A stretch of 64,000 bases of DNA from contig CM064874.1 in assembly GCA_032719365.1 (NCBI GenBank), positions 29,994,716-30,058,715 of the forward strand. Direction: 5' to 3'. Positions 9,511 to 21,440 of the stretch are shown here, in pieces (position 1 is the stretch's first letter; each line of letters starts with the position of its first letter). Made by a program: the position numbers and the translations under genes. The stretch is from Prinsepia uniflora (lineage: Eukaryota; Streptophyta; Magnoliopsida; Rosales; Rosaceae). Under the pieces are notes generated by a model. The model made no database searches and had not been told where the DNA came from. It saw nothing but the letters and a program-made list of their open reading frames with translations.

Positions 9511-11642
9511 TAATGACTCGGAAATTTGAAAAAGGAAAATTTGGAAATTTTGAAGGAAATGACGATTTTGCACCTGGAATTGGGCGAACGGTTGACTTTT
9601 GGTTCGAGCGGTCAAACAAACTTTGACCGATGACCATGACGTAGTTCAGGATGTCACGCGTTCATGGACAGGTGGCACGCCCGATTCCGACATTTGAGGA
9701 GAAAGTTGTGATGTTCGGAAGTTTAAGGGTAATTTGGTAAATTGGTTAAAAGGGGCCATTTGTTGACTTTTTGATCGGGATCGTGTTTGGACTTTCCGTA
9801 AGTATCGTTGGATAGGTCTCGAGACGCTAAATCCGTAGACAGGCGGCATGCGTCAATCGGAGTTCGGATGACAAAGTTACGGGCCTCGATACATGAAGGG
9901 CATTTTGGTAATTATGTGATGTAGGGGCAAAATGGTAATTTGGGGCAGCAAGATGAATTGGACGGGTAATTGACTGATTCAGCCCTGAGTGATGACTAAC
10001 CTAGCCTAAGCATTGACATCTGTCACTCTAATAGTCCAATTAGTGGCTTAAGTGGTCGTGCAAGTGTGAATGGGCGGTGGTGAAATTATTCAAAAGCAAA
10101 ACAGAGTACCATCGTGTGTTTGATCAATGCAAAAGCCAGGCTTCCTCAGGCTAAATTGATGAGAATCTAAGAGGTAGTGAGGAAGTGAATTCGTGAAAGA
10201 ACGGGAAGGAAACGAGGGAGAACAGAGCCCAAAAACCAGAAACAAAACATATACAAATTCGAGATTGATTTTCAACTTGTAGCACTCAAAGACTGAAATT
10301 GGACGCGGATTGGGACTTCTGGGACCCTTATTAGTCGATCACAATCGAGAGATTCAAGGTTCGAAGCTACTTAAGCCACGAACAAACATAGCAGAATTCG
10401 GAAAATCACTAGCTTGTGTTCGTGTAATTAGAGGTAAGAACAGATGAAATTGGTCTCGGAATTTTGTTTGTAATGACCCTAGATTACTTCCTGGTTGATT
10501 GGATTTGGTAAATTGAATAAAATTCGACGAATTGGAAGTTATAACCTGTCGAAGATCGATTTGGAAATTTGATAGTTAAGGTTATAAATTCATGAAATAA
10601 GTGATACAGACCTTCAAATGGGATGTGTTATATGAGATTCAAGGAAAGAAATGAAATAAACAAAGTTGAATTGAAGGGGAATTAACCGGGTCGTGTCGCG
10701 GGTTGAACATCCCATTTGCAGGAATTCGGGTGAAAGAGATGACTGTAGGAGGGTACTGTACACGGCGCGTGAACTTCACGCGCAGCCCCTTGCGGCGGTG
10801 CGTGGAGGCGCGTGAGCGGGAATCCCGAGGTGAGTTCAACGTGACTTTTGTCCTATTTAATGTAACAAATATTTTGGAACTGGTTTCGAGGAAATCGGAT
10901 ATCGTTTCGATAGTGTTCTGTGTATCCGATGTTTTAATATACGTTTAAAATACGTATTTAATTCCCAAAAAAATTTGAGAAAATTATATGAGGTATATTG
11001 AGATGTTAGTGACCCTTGATAATGATTTTGGACAGGAATGGTGACTTTCAAAAATTACAGAAAAACGTGCAGCTCGGAAAGTGAGCGATATGGACTGTGT
11101 GAGAGTGGACTTTTGTTTTCTACCCTGAATGCATGCATATATGTTTTAAATGCTTTATGATATGATTTGAAATGATTTGGCATGATTGATGTTTCGATAT
11201 GATGATTTCCAGATTTTGGGAATATTATATTATTTTATATGACTTTGGGTACGATTTTCGAGAAAACCATGAAATTGCTGTTTTGGGCGAAGGCCCGGGA
11301 TTTGAGATAGGTTTTGACTCGGATTATGAGTCAGGCATTGATTTGATGAATTTATAAGGTTTTGTGCTTATATTGTATGGATTTATGTGAAAATGGCAAA
11401 TGAGGTTGTAGTTACGCAGATTTGCGTGAAATGGATATTTTGGGCGTGAGACCCAATGGAAATGTGATTTTAATTGGATTGGTATTTCCATGTGATTACA
11501 GGATGAGATTGATGGTTTTCGGATTTATGAAATAACCGGGACTTTGGTTTTACGGATTATGTTTTGTGCTGAGACCCTGTGTTGAAAATGGTTTTGATTT
11601 CAAAATGTAACTGTTTTTCACTAGTTTTCATGATGATGATGG
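9509..11642 (+). repeat. Element A 3' LTR (3' end truncated)
   Basis: It begins at about 9509 with agTAATGACTCGG, a decayed form of TGTAACGACCCGG. It holds two LTR-start repeat units (about 9560-9750 and 9760-9900), the palindrome TGACATCTGTCA at 10014-10025, a perfect GCGCGTGAA C TTCACGCGC palindrome at 10765-10783, and a GAGTGGAC arm at about 11102. No CCTGTCA end is found. LTR similarity ends in the cactagttttc region near 11620-11642. Confidence 0.75.
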
Positions 11643-11762
11643 ATTGTGAATATTAGGGCTTTCGGGGTGGAATATGTTTCCCTCGAAGTGCACCCTGGAT
11701 CATAAGAAGGGGGTAAGTACACTTAACTCTAAGGGTGCCTCATATGAAAAGATTGAAAAGCT
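11643..11762 (+). pseudogene. Short tract left of LTR-3, probably gag of the Athila-like element
   Basis: It joins seamlessly to 14819 if LTR-3 and one copy of aagct are removed (...gattgaaaagct|ttaatctatgc). The upstream 80 bases include a run (aagaagggggtaagtac) of uncertain origin. No protein motif is visible, so the assignment rests only on continuity. Confidence 0.4.
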
Positions 11763-14700
11763 AACAGGACCAATCCCAAATCCCCTGGATTATCGTGGGA
11801 TGTGCTCTCCCTCCCGTCTGACACCACGTGTCAAACCAGGGATAAAACCGTAACCCACTCGGGGTTTCCATAGTGCACAATGATTTTCAGAGTACGCAGC
11901 GGTGTGTAATGTCTCGGTCTCTACTACAACCCACATCCACGATCAACCTGAAGGGTATCAAAAACCATAAAAGCTATAAGTGGACAAAAATAAATTGTTG
12001 GAAAACACATTACCGAAAAATAAACATTTATACCTTTCAATTAAAAGCATGCATGCATAACAATTTAAAATTATTTCTTTCCAACAAAACCATATACAAG
12101 AAAACTGATGCAATCATCGTAAAACCATCACATGTTTAAATACATCTGGACACAAATCAGTAAGTCAAAAACCTCGGGACCCATTCTTATATCCAACATC
12201 CATCTAATACCGTCAAATCATCAATTGTCACAATTTCAATGCTACACGTGCAACTCGGGCTCTCATCTCCGAGGATTTACGACGCATGGGGTGATATCCA
12301 ACATAGGATTGGAGCCACTGGCTCGACGTCTGAGTCGTATCAATATCTATCACTCCTGAGCTTGAGCCTCCCCTCAGAGCTACTCATCTCCAGGTAGTGG
12401 ATCGTGACGACTCCAGGTTCTACGACGTCTGGAAGTGAGAATCTTCTCATAGGGTCCTCTCCGAGGAAAAACATTCCTACCGGAGTCATATCCATCATCT
12501 TAGAGAATAGTCATAATAAAAATAGTGGAAATACATTTTCAAAACTGTCGTTTTTCAAATCAAAACAATTATTTTGCATAGGGTCTCATCCCAAAATCAA
12601 TTTCCACAAATATCATGAAATTAGTGTCCAGTCCTCATTTCACAATCTCAAAACTGTTTCGTAAATCCAAAAACCATCAAATAATCACATTTGACTTCGA
12701 AACTGAGTCACAATCATTATCCAATTGGGTCTCAAGCCCAAATACCATTTCACAATTCCACAATAGGGTCAAAAGCCCGAATATCATTTTTCCAAATCCG
12801 AAAACCATTTCACTATCAAATCGTTGTTCAATTTCCTGTTTGACTACACTCTAAGTCAAACCTTAAATCCACTAGGTCTCAAGCCCGAAATACCGATTTC
12901 ACGCATCTCCGTGAAATCATCTCAAAACTCCTAATCAAATCTTCAATTTCACGCATCTCCATGAAATCATTCAAATCGATAATTAAAACATTATTCAAAT
13001 CATATAAAACACAATTATTGAAAAACATGCTAATAGTGTTTTCCACGAAAATGCCAAATCATATTCAAAACATTATGCAATCAATGCATACCAAATCATG
13101 ATCCTAAAACATATAAAGCATTCATGTATGCTACATATTTATAAATTAAAAGTCCACTCCTAGATAGTCCAAGCTGCGCGCTCGCAATCCGCACCATAAG
13201 CCACTCTGAGGCTAATCAACAATCTCCGGAACGTCCGGGCCTATCCAAACCATACACAAGGGTCACTAACCATCCAAACAAGTCTAAACTAGAAACCCTC
13301 AAAATACCCGGAATAGTAAACGTGTCCTAAACATGTTTCACGAGCTAAAAACCTCCAAATGACCTATCAAATGGTCTCCGACTGACCTGAAACCACCACC
13401 ATTGGATTCATATCGTTGAAACCTTTTAATCAAGATCCGTTTGACCTCAAAATTCGTGCCTACACGCCCTTAAGATCGGGTTGACCTCAACGACAGTCAA
13501 CGCTGACATCATGCTGACATCATTATCTGACGTCAACCCTTGCTGGCGACACTGCTGACGTCAGTTTGACATATCTGACAACATGTCACGTGGCACTCTC
13601 TAACTAGTGCCATGTGTCACTCTCTGACACTGCCACATCACATGATGATGTCACCTACTAACTTCATCATTGCCACATGTCACTAACACGTCAGCTTCGA
13701 GAACCTAACACATGTCCGACCGCTTGCCATGTGGCAACACCCGACTGGTCCATGTGGTTTGACAATGCTGACAAGTTTTGAAACACTACAGCATGGCATT
13801 ACCTCACTAGTCCATGTGGTCTGACCAATCTGACATGGCGGCACTCCCACGTTAGGTGCTAACTGGACTCACACCTGACCACGTGTCACCCTCTGGTTGA
13901 CCACGTGGTCTGATAGGAATGACGTGCCATGTCATCATCTTTAACCTCAGGTGGGTTGACTCGCGATCCTGAAACCGAGTCACTAGACCCACGACCCTGT
14001 CTCGGTCGGTTCTCCGCCGTTTGGCCACCAAACTTTGTCATTTTTCCTCCATTTGAACCGTCTTTCACCCAGAAACAGCACCATCTACTCAAAACTATGA
14101 AAAAAAGGCTAGATATTCACCTATCAAGCTTGAAACCACACGGTTCAACTTCAAACCTCCACTAGAGTCCAATAAGGGGTCCTCAGCCTTTCATTTCGGT
14201 CTCTACAGGCTCGTACGAGCTCAAGAAACACACAAAAGGCTTCAGAAAGGATCCCACACGTTTACCAAAAAATACCGAAACTTAAACAAAAATGGGCAGG
14301 CCTGTGTCGCCGTGGCTCCTCCGTCCTCCGTCGTCGTCTCAGTCCCTCACTCAGCCACTCTCTCTCTCAGTCTCTCTCCACCAGCACCAGAGCAAGGGAA
14401 GGGAAATGGGGTTTGGGTTTCGGGTGTAGTGGAAATGAAGAGAAAGGAAGATGATGCATGAATGGGGTATTGGGTCAATGGGATAAGTGACACTTGTCAC
14501 TCATCCATTGATCCAGAATGGATATTTTGGGTTCCTTCCAAGATAAGCTACAAATTCAATTCCTCGAAAATCGTGCAATCGTAAAACTCAATTGAACCTT
14601 CGGTGACCTGTAACTTCCTATATGATGTTCGATTTTGACGTGTTACTTGTCTACGGACTCGTATCGTCTCGATCTACGTAATGGATCTTTGTCCACCTGC

Positions 14701-14818
14701 ATTTGACCTGGGAGGTCAAAAGTCAACATTTTCACCCTTCTAGGGGCAAAATCGTCATTTTACCTCAATCGTCCGATAATCCTTGATTAATCCCGTAGAT
14801 TCGGGATGGGTCATTACA
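11763..14818 (-). mobile_element. LTR-3: solo LTR, minus strand, same family as Element 4 LTRs
   Basis: The plus strand begins aacAGGACCAATCCC and ends GATGGGTCATTACA, so on its own strand it runs TGTAATGACCCATCC to GGTCCTGTT. The flanks share aagct (11758-11762 and 14819-14823). The terminal CA has lost one base or been altered, so the boundary is uncertain by 1-2 bp. A palindrome (14481-14506) has GTGACA/TGTCAC arms, and a long ACGT-type motif array (13490-13925) matches the one in Element 4's LTRs. The CTGTGAGTGGAC/GTCCACTC arms are partly decayed (ataagtggac at about 11970; gtccactcctag at 13154). It is about 3.06 kb and splits the gag region. Confidence 0.85.
13490..13925 (-). promoter_or_regulatory. 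Decayed ACGT/G-box-like motif array in LTR-3
   Basis: Dense TGACGTCA-, CCATGTGG- and CACGTG-like motifs occur, for example tgacgtcagtttgac near 13556, cacgtgtcacc near 13880 and accacgtggtc near 13900. It corresponds to 39745-39900 and 51890-52260. Several sites read CATGTG where the Element 4 copies read CACGTG, as expected from CpG decay. Confidence 0.6.
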
Positions 14819-15675
14819 AAGCTTTAATCTATGCTTGAAAAAGTTTTGGAATTAGAAGCCAAAATGAATATGCAACCTAAGGGACCTATATGTGGTGTGT
14901 GCCAATTGGATGGACACCTAAGTGATCAGTGCCCTCAAGTTACAAACCCAAATGGCAGCATGGAACAAGCCAACGCCTTAGGAGGATATCAAGGGGCCAA
15001 CAGTTCAATAACTTTAACAACTATGAACAAGGAAACCGTGATCATCTGGGATTAAAGTGGAGTAGCAATGAAGGACGTTTGAACCCTCCAGCTCGACACC
15101 AACAATGGTACTCACGGCAACAATTCATGCCAAGGCCGCCAATGTCTCACCAACCTATTGGTATGCAACAAGCTCATTCGGTTCATCAATTCTCTAAGCC
15201 AGGTTTTGATAAGATGTTTGCACAATTATTCACTTCAACTCAAATCCTCCTGGTCAGCCAAAAGCAAACAAAGGAGACGTTGAACACTCATGGCCTTGAC
15301 ATTTCTGAAATGAAGAAGCAAATTGGTCAAATTGTCGATTTCATGGGACAAGTCAAATATACGGGGAAGTTGCCTTCACAAATCTTTTCTAACCCAAAGA
15401 ACAATGCTTTTGAGCATGCTAGTTATGCACAACTATCCACTTCAACTCAATTCCTTATTGAAAAACAAGAAAGACAATAGAAAACTTCATAGACATTGAA
15501 TATGCATGGGCTTGACATCTTTAGAGATAAATAAGAAAATTGGCCAAATCAAAGACAGTGGGAAGTTTCCATCTCAAATCACTCCTAATCCGAAGAACTA
15601 TGTATTTGAGAATGAGAGTTTTGTTGCAATTACTAGTGAAGAAGATGCATCTCCAAAAACTGAATATTCAAATTG
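14819..15675 (+). pseudogene. Athila-like Gag C-terminal half with zinc knuckle (frameshifted)
   Basis: Gag packages retrotransposon RNA. A CCHC zinc knuckle, CGVCQLDGHLSDQC, is encoded at 14891-14932 with all four metal ligands present. The frame shifts near 14995 and continues in another frame with Gln/Asn/Pro-rich Gag sequence to a stop at 15478-15480, including GKLPSQ near 15363. This is the LExQxGQL...GKLPSQ-type region typical of Athila Gag. A second, broken copy of the last roughly 207 bp follows. There are in-frame stops before the knuckle (TAA at 14826). The N-terminal part of Gag is not recognisable. The sequence ends near 15675, just before the post-gag tract interrupted by Element 2. 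Confidence 0.75.
15221..15634 (+). repeat. Diverged ~207-bp tandem duplication within gag
   Basis: Unit 1 (15221-15427) and unit 2 (15428-15634) both start with cacaa.tat.cacttcaact. They share cat.g.cttgacat, aaattgg.caaat and a GGGAAGTT....TC.CAAATC block, ending in aa.ccgaagaac-type text. Unit 1 is open in one frame; unit 2 has several stops. Confidence 0.8.
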
Positions 15676-15714
15676 AAGAATGAATGAAGCATCCAGTCTA
15701 GGCTAAGCTAAATG

Positions 15715-17570
15715 TGTAACGACCCATCCTTGAAACTAGGATTAGATTAGTGGTTAATGAAGAATTAGTCAAATTAATTAGTCATTAGTTGGACGACTTC
15801 GGACGGACGGTACAAAATGACAATTTTGCCCTTGGAATTGGGTAACATGTTGACTTTTCGTTCGGGAGGTCAAATGGACTTTGATCGATGACCGTGATGT
15901 AGTTCGACACGTCATGAGTTCATAGACAAGTGGCACGTCCGATTCCGACATTCGAGGGAAAAGTTATGACGTTTGGAAGTTGAGGGGTATTTTGGTAATG
16001 TGATTGAATAGGGGCAAAAGGTTGACCTTTAAACGACCTGGACTTTTCACACATTTCGAGGACCGTTAGGTAGGTCTCGATCTCCTGAATATAACGACAA
16101 GCGGCATGCGTTCATTATAGTTCAGATGGTAACGATATGGGTCTAGGAACAGGAGGGGCAAAATGGTAATTTGTCATGTAAGGGTAAAAGGGTCATTTGG
16201 CTGTCTTGGAATGTGTGCCCAGTGAGATCAGGACACTTGGCTATTTTTTTGGGTGGAGTGACCATCAGAATTTGGACACATGTCCTTCTCTGGATAGTTG
16301 TAGAAGTGTGTACAACCGCCTCACACAATTGATATATGAGTATATGGTGTTATACGGTTTTTGAGAGGGAACAGAGTGCAAACAGAGAGAATGAGTGTGA
16401 AACCATGAATCAAGGCCCATTCCTGACCAGTGTTGTGTGAAGGAGAATGAGAAAGGAAGGTGAACTGAGGCCGGTGGTGGTCACAGCAGTGTACGACGGC
16501 GTCGATAGGTAAGTACCCATGGATGTTCTGTTTTGAATTCGAAAATGGTGAGCCTACCTGCAAGGAGTTTTGATCATTTTTATGGATTGAAACCTGATTC
16601 TGAGGGTTAGACGAGGCTGAGGAGCTAGGAAAGGAGGCCTTCCGTGGACGGTGGCCGGGGAAACCAAGCAGGGGTGAGTTTTGAAATAAAAAATGGTAAG
16701 TCACGTTCTGTTGTCTATTTCTCGATTGTATTAATTGAAACAGTTTTCTGATGGTTCTAGTGATCGATTACGATTGAAATCAAGGGTTTAAGTGGTCGAA
16801 ATAGTGACAACTGAACGACGAACTGGGGACAGTTTTTCCTTCAATTTGGGAGGAAAGCTTGAGCCTCAAATTCCATGAATTGATTAGGTGTTTTTGTTAG
16901 GAATGAAAGGACGAAACTAATGGGCTAATTAGGACTGAAAATGGGTTAAAATTGGACGAAAACCGCCCACGTCGGTTCGAGTTGCAGAGACCGGTCTGAA
17001 CCGAGTTGACCCGAGGAAAATGATGACACTGTGAAATTATGTAACCGATGTAACAGACATTTTAAAACTGGTTTCGAGTCGATCGGACATCGTCTCGATA
17101 TGTTTCGGGATGTCCGAAGGTTCTAAGCCTCGGTTAAAAATAGTTAAAAATTCGTGAAAGAAATGATTCTGATTTTCATTGATGGTTTTGGAAATGCAAT
17201 GGTTTCATGGACTTTATATGCATGGATTGGTTTTTGCGTGGAGGGTATAAGTTATGTTTTCATATAACTGTTTTTCTGAAATTATTATTTATTTTTTCCA
17301 CTCAGTCTTTTCATGTTTTCGATGCCCTCCAAGTTGTCGCGCTGCAGGCTGTTGGTTGAGAGAGACGGAGACATCACACGTGCGATCCACAGTAGATTAT
17401 GCGCACTCTGGGAAGTCCGGATGATTTTTGGACGGTCGGATCGAGAATCCCTTGTCTGAATTACGTGTCACATGGAGGTTGGACGTCGGGTTAGCCTTCG
17501 TGTCATGCGTAAGTTAGACAGGAGTAGGACTTAGCCCTTAATCCCGGGGGATTGGGGGTGGGTCCTGTCA
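15715..17570 (+). repeat. Element 2 5' LTR (two internal deletions)
   Basis: It starts TGTAACGACCCATCC and ends GGGTGGGTCCTGTCA. Relative to the 3' LTR it lacks about 22712-22795 (the GCGCGTG hairpin; both sides end in TGT) and about 22923-23862 (the GTGAGTGGAC arm, first TGCATGCA and palindrome array). It keeps the palindrome GGACACATGTCC (16274-16285) and a decayed acceptor-side arm (tccactcag at about 17298). Confidence 0.92.
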
Positions 17571-17573
17571 AAT

Positions 17574-17585
17574 TGGTATCAGAGC
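17574..17585 (+). other. Primer binding site of Element 2 (initiator Met tRNA)
   Basis: TGGTATCAGAGC begins four bases after the 5' LTR. It is complementary to the 3' end of plant initiator Met tRNA, the primer most Ty3/gypsy and Ty1/copia elements use for minus-strand cDNA synthesis. Confidence 0.95.
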
Positions 17586-20500
17586 AGGTTTCGTGTGCTC
17601 TGCGCGAGGTTTGGTTCCCAGAGTCATTGGATCGTCGACTTGGATGTTGTGATACTACTGTGGATGTGATTGCTCAAAGCGGAACATCCCGTCATCAACC
17701 TGGACACAATAGTGTCAGTACGTTCGTTAGTGGTTAGTTAGCGGCGATTGTTGTCAGGATGATAGTTGCTCGATACGAGGTGTCGGGTATGACGTATGTG
17801 GGCTTCGGGCTGGAATAGTTATCATGTTTGGCGCTGGGTATGCTCGATGGTTGGACAATAGGGTTGGAGTTATGCCAACGGGTTTAATCTGGATGGTAAC
17901 CGGTGAGCTACGATTAAGTAGGCTGGTCAGCCTGTGGGGCCCAAGAGTAGCCTGTTGAGTTGGTGGTATAGGTGGGTCGAGGAGGCCGGTTGACGGTGGT
18001 CTGTTGGACCGGATGGTGCTTGGATGACGAAAGTATGGACTTGTGACCATTTGGTCAGATTGTTCGAGCTTGGACTTGTACGGTAACGAGTAATTAGATG
18101 CGTCGAGTGCCGGGGTATTGGAACCTACTTTGAGGATTTGAGAGATTCCCCCCAAGCGATGGTTACCGGTTGACGCTTATGCAGACTTTCTGAATGGATG
18201 GTCTTAGTCGGGTTTGACGACCCGAGTGGTAGGGTTATGCGAACTAGTGGCCGTTGCGGGTTTGGATAACTCGTATGACGGGGATGATTTGAGGAACCCC
18301 GTGGGATGACTGGGTTGGACTGTGTGCACCCGAGTGAGGAACCTCAGAGCAGTGCTTAATCTGGAAACCGTGAGTTTAGGGTTTGTGGTTATGATAGTTG
18401 TTGTGATTAGGCCGATTTACGGCCAGCTTGGAGATGGTGCTGCTAGGAGCAGCCAAGGTAGTGAATGGTTGGTGGACGATTCTGGACGAGTCCAGTGTTT
18501 GGCACTCAGTGTATTGGACTACGAGGGAGGTTAGTTCTCCCGACCCGAGCATAGATGGAGGGTTTTGACTCGGTATGAACGGAGGTTCGGGACTGGTGTG
18601 TTGTGAGCACTAGATTGGAATGATGTGCCACGAGTGGGTATGCTTGTAAATGGTCAGATGAGCACTTTGAGTCGAGGTTGTGGCCGGTTGTGAGGTGTCG
18701 GTATCTAGCAGGAACCATTAACCGAGCGGGGATATGTGATGACCATTGGTAGGTCATGGTTGGGACGAACGGTTAGTATACCGTGAGTTTGGTAAGAGTA
18801 GCACAGCGGAAGCACGGTGGACCTATGCCTTGTGTAGGAGCGGGCTAGGTGGGTATGGTCAGGTTGACCATGAGTGAGGTTGGTTTTCATAGACTCATTC
18901 GGTTGTGTTGGAGATGTCGAGTATGTTGGATTATGTCGGCACATGCCGAGGTTGGCATTTGGGCGATGTCGAGGCCAGTACTCAGTGATTTCCTGAGCAT
19001 AGTAATGGACGACTTCGAGGATAGTGACTGAGGAGTCCGAGGTTAGTGATCGTTGATTGTGATTCTGAGAGTTGGTTACTCGTACAATAGTGATGCTCGG
19101 AGTTGAACCCCAGAAAGGTTGGAATGCGATCAGCAGGTGGAGTGATGAACAGTGTCCTCCGACAGGCGAGTTGGTCAGTGAGTGGTTTGGTTACTGACAC
19201 GTAGGTGTGACCTGTAAGAGTTGTGAATCACCTAAGTGTAGCGGAGTTGATGTTTAGACGGTTGGTCCAATGGTGGTATTCGTGTTTCGGATTGAGTCCC
19301 ATGGTTGGAAAAGATGGACATGCTTCCAACATGGTTGGGACCTCGAAATCAGGAGATGTTGTGTTGATTCCGAGGCTGGTGTTATATGATGAGTGAAGTA
19401 TACTCTGGAGTCGATTCGGATGACTCATTAAAGGACCTTCAGGAGTTGTGAACCCCCCCTTGGTTGTGGACATGAGTGGTTGTGTTCAGCAGTAGAAAGA
19501 GTACTTGGTGATACTGGGTGTGGCCTACGTGGCGAGTATCAGGGGATGATGTTAAGATGGATTGAGGTAGGAAAACTTATGATGACATGGTTGAGGACCA
19601 TTGTATGTTTCGTTGAAGGATGACAGAAGGAAGCGGAGAAGGAGTAACTATAACTGATCGATATGAGGTTAGTGAAGAGAACCAACAATCTAGACATGTG
19701 GTATTCTGGATTGATTGAATTTGATGTGTTAGTCTGATGGTAGGAGTTGTAGGACGGGACGTGGGATCCACTTAGGAGAGAGTGGATCGGGATTGGATTG
19801 CTTATAGCTCAAGTTTGAGTTGTTGTGGATCAGGAAGATTGTAGCCAAGACAGAGGTTGAATATGTTGGGCATATAGCTGAGGAGATTGCTCTATCCTGC
19901 AGGCATAAAAGTGGCTGAATATCTTAATCACCTTGGAATTATGCAGGACGTGTGTGGTCTGTCTCGCATACATTTGGGTTTTGGCATTGGATCTAGTGCT
20001 GGGTCTGCCCTGTGTACATGGTTGAGATGTGATTGGATTCATATTAGTCAGGAGGCCTAGGAGACCGGGAAACTCGGACGGGACTCGAGTTGGACTTCCC
20101 CGGAAGACTTGTAGTTTGGCCTACTATTGGATTGGCCCAATGGGCTTCAAAAGTGAAGCGTGTTTGGCCTGTCGGCAGGTAGTAATCAGTATAGGCTACG
20201 AGGACGTTATGTTCCTGGAGTTTTCACTAGGAAGGTGTCGGGTACACTATGATGTTGTTGGTTAGACCTTGGGTGTCGTAGAACGTGGCTGACGCCAATG
20301 TGGTTGATTTACGGACGTACTGTAACATGACGTTGGAAGCACATGAGGACATACTCTACGAACTATGTTGAGGTATTCTAAAATATCTTTGTTTTTATTC
20401 AAGTTTGTAGGGTTGTCCTTGCGTGTGTTTGGTGGTATGCACCGTGGTTCTGGTTGGTGGTACTTGGTGAATGTACTTGAAATGTGTACGTACTGGCTCT

Positions 20501-21403
20501 GCAGTGGTCGAAATCATGTCGATGTAATTGGACGTGCAACGTAATGTTCTGGTAGAAGTATGAGTGATCGGCTTAGTGCCGAGGTATATTGTGGATTGAT
20601 GGATGATCAACGTGGTCCCGATATGATGGAGTTTGTTGGAACATGTGGGCCGGATCAGGGTGATCCCGAGTGGTTGATCGGTTATTGCAGGCTTCAGTGT
20701 TGACATAAGCTGGATGCTCCGAGCCAAGAGTGGCTGGTGGGACCCTGACATTGAGATGTGTGATCACAGTTTGACATGTATGTAAGAGGGTCCAGTTGCA
20801 GACAGGTGGTGTAGGACGTGGATGAAGTTCCACAGGATGACAGTGTTGGTGGTTAGTGGAACCACCGGTGGAAGGATTAGTTGAGTTAGGGGTATAAGAC
20901 GAGTACGTTGTCACTCCGATAAGGTCGGCGCGGATCGCTGACGGGAGTAATGTGGACTGTTGTACGAATCTTGATGCATTGGCATACCGAGGCCAATAGA
21001 TGTCGTCTTGTGAATGGGTGTACTTGAGATTGTGTTTGTTGACGGCGGACTCACAAGATGTACTGGGACGTTGGTATGAGGTACGCTCGACTCGAAGTGA
21101 GTCGGGAGTTTTGACCTTGGTAGCGGTATTGTTGTGGCATACCTAGTGCTAGTTAAGCCGTGAGTATCGGCTGGTGTGACGTGGGAAATATCGCGGGAAC
21201 GAGATGGATTTGTGAGGACCCTAGTACGATTGGGATGATATCCCGATGAACTAAAAGTTGGTTGAATTGAATCATAGGGTGAAATGTGGTGACAGTTGGG
21301 CACTGTCAGAATAAGTTAGATTGGCAGGCGATGGACACCGGGTAAGGGACCCAGATGTGAGATCAGTTGGATATCCCCCAGTTAGTTAGGGCAGTACGAG
21401 ATT

Positions 21404-21440
21404 CAGAATTTCAGGGACAAAATTCTTTAAGGGGGTAGAT
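21404..21440 (+). other. PPT of Element 2 with preceding decayed hairpin
   Basis: Text around GAATTTCAGGGACAAAATTC (a decayed AATTTCG..CGAAATT hairpin) is followed by TTTAAGGGGG (21427-21435) and then tagat, next to the 3' LTR. It matches the pre-PPT arrangement of Elements A and 3. Confidence 0.85.

Larger units (their letters stand above)
2407..11642 (+). mobile_element. Element A: old, decayed Ty3/gypsy retrotransposon with nested insertions
   Basis: Two copies of one LTR flank gag-pol debris: 2407-3414 (5' LTR, its first part interrupted by LTR-1 at the window edge) and about 9509-11642 (3' LTR). Positions 2407-2930 match 9794-10310 almost base for base. The internal region (about 3415-9508) keeps recognisable protease, RT, RNase H and integrase C-terminal segments in the plus orientation, interrupted by minus-strand LTR-2. 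The 5' LTR end and PBS are gone, replaced by a deletion junction near 3414. The 3' LTR terminus is not recognisable, and the right boundary (about 11642) is set where LTR-like sequence stops. No TSD can be shown. The stop density and deletions make it one of the oldest insertions here. Confidence 0.75.
17571..21440 (+). mobile_element. Element 2 internal region, apparently non-coding
   Basis: These 3.87 kb have no Gag, protease, RT, RNase H or integrase motif in any frame I could read. Open frames are short and scattered on both strands. The plus strand is strikingly rich in G and T, as is the Element 3 internal region. The first 120 bases after the PBS resemble those of Element 3 (gtgctctgcgcg... 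and cgt.atcaacctg), suggesting a packaging or dimerisation leader, which is inference. It is otherwise featureless to me. Confidence 0.7.

Noticed and set aside
11758..11763. Perfect TSD for LTR-3
   Set aside because: aagct is shared on both sides only if LTR-3's CA terminus has lost a base; alternative phasing gives aaagc. Reported as approximate, not perfect.
17571..21440. Small open frames in Element 2's internal region as possible genes
   Set aside because: Frames are 60-133 residues, overlap on both strands, start at arbitrary ATGs and show no Gag, Pol or host domain.
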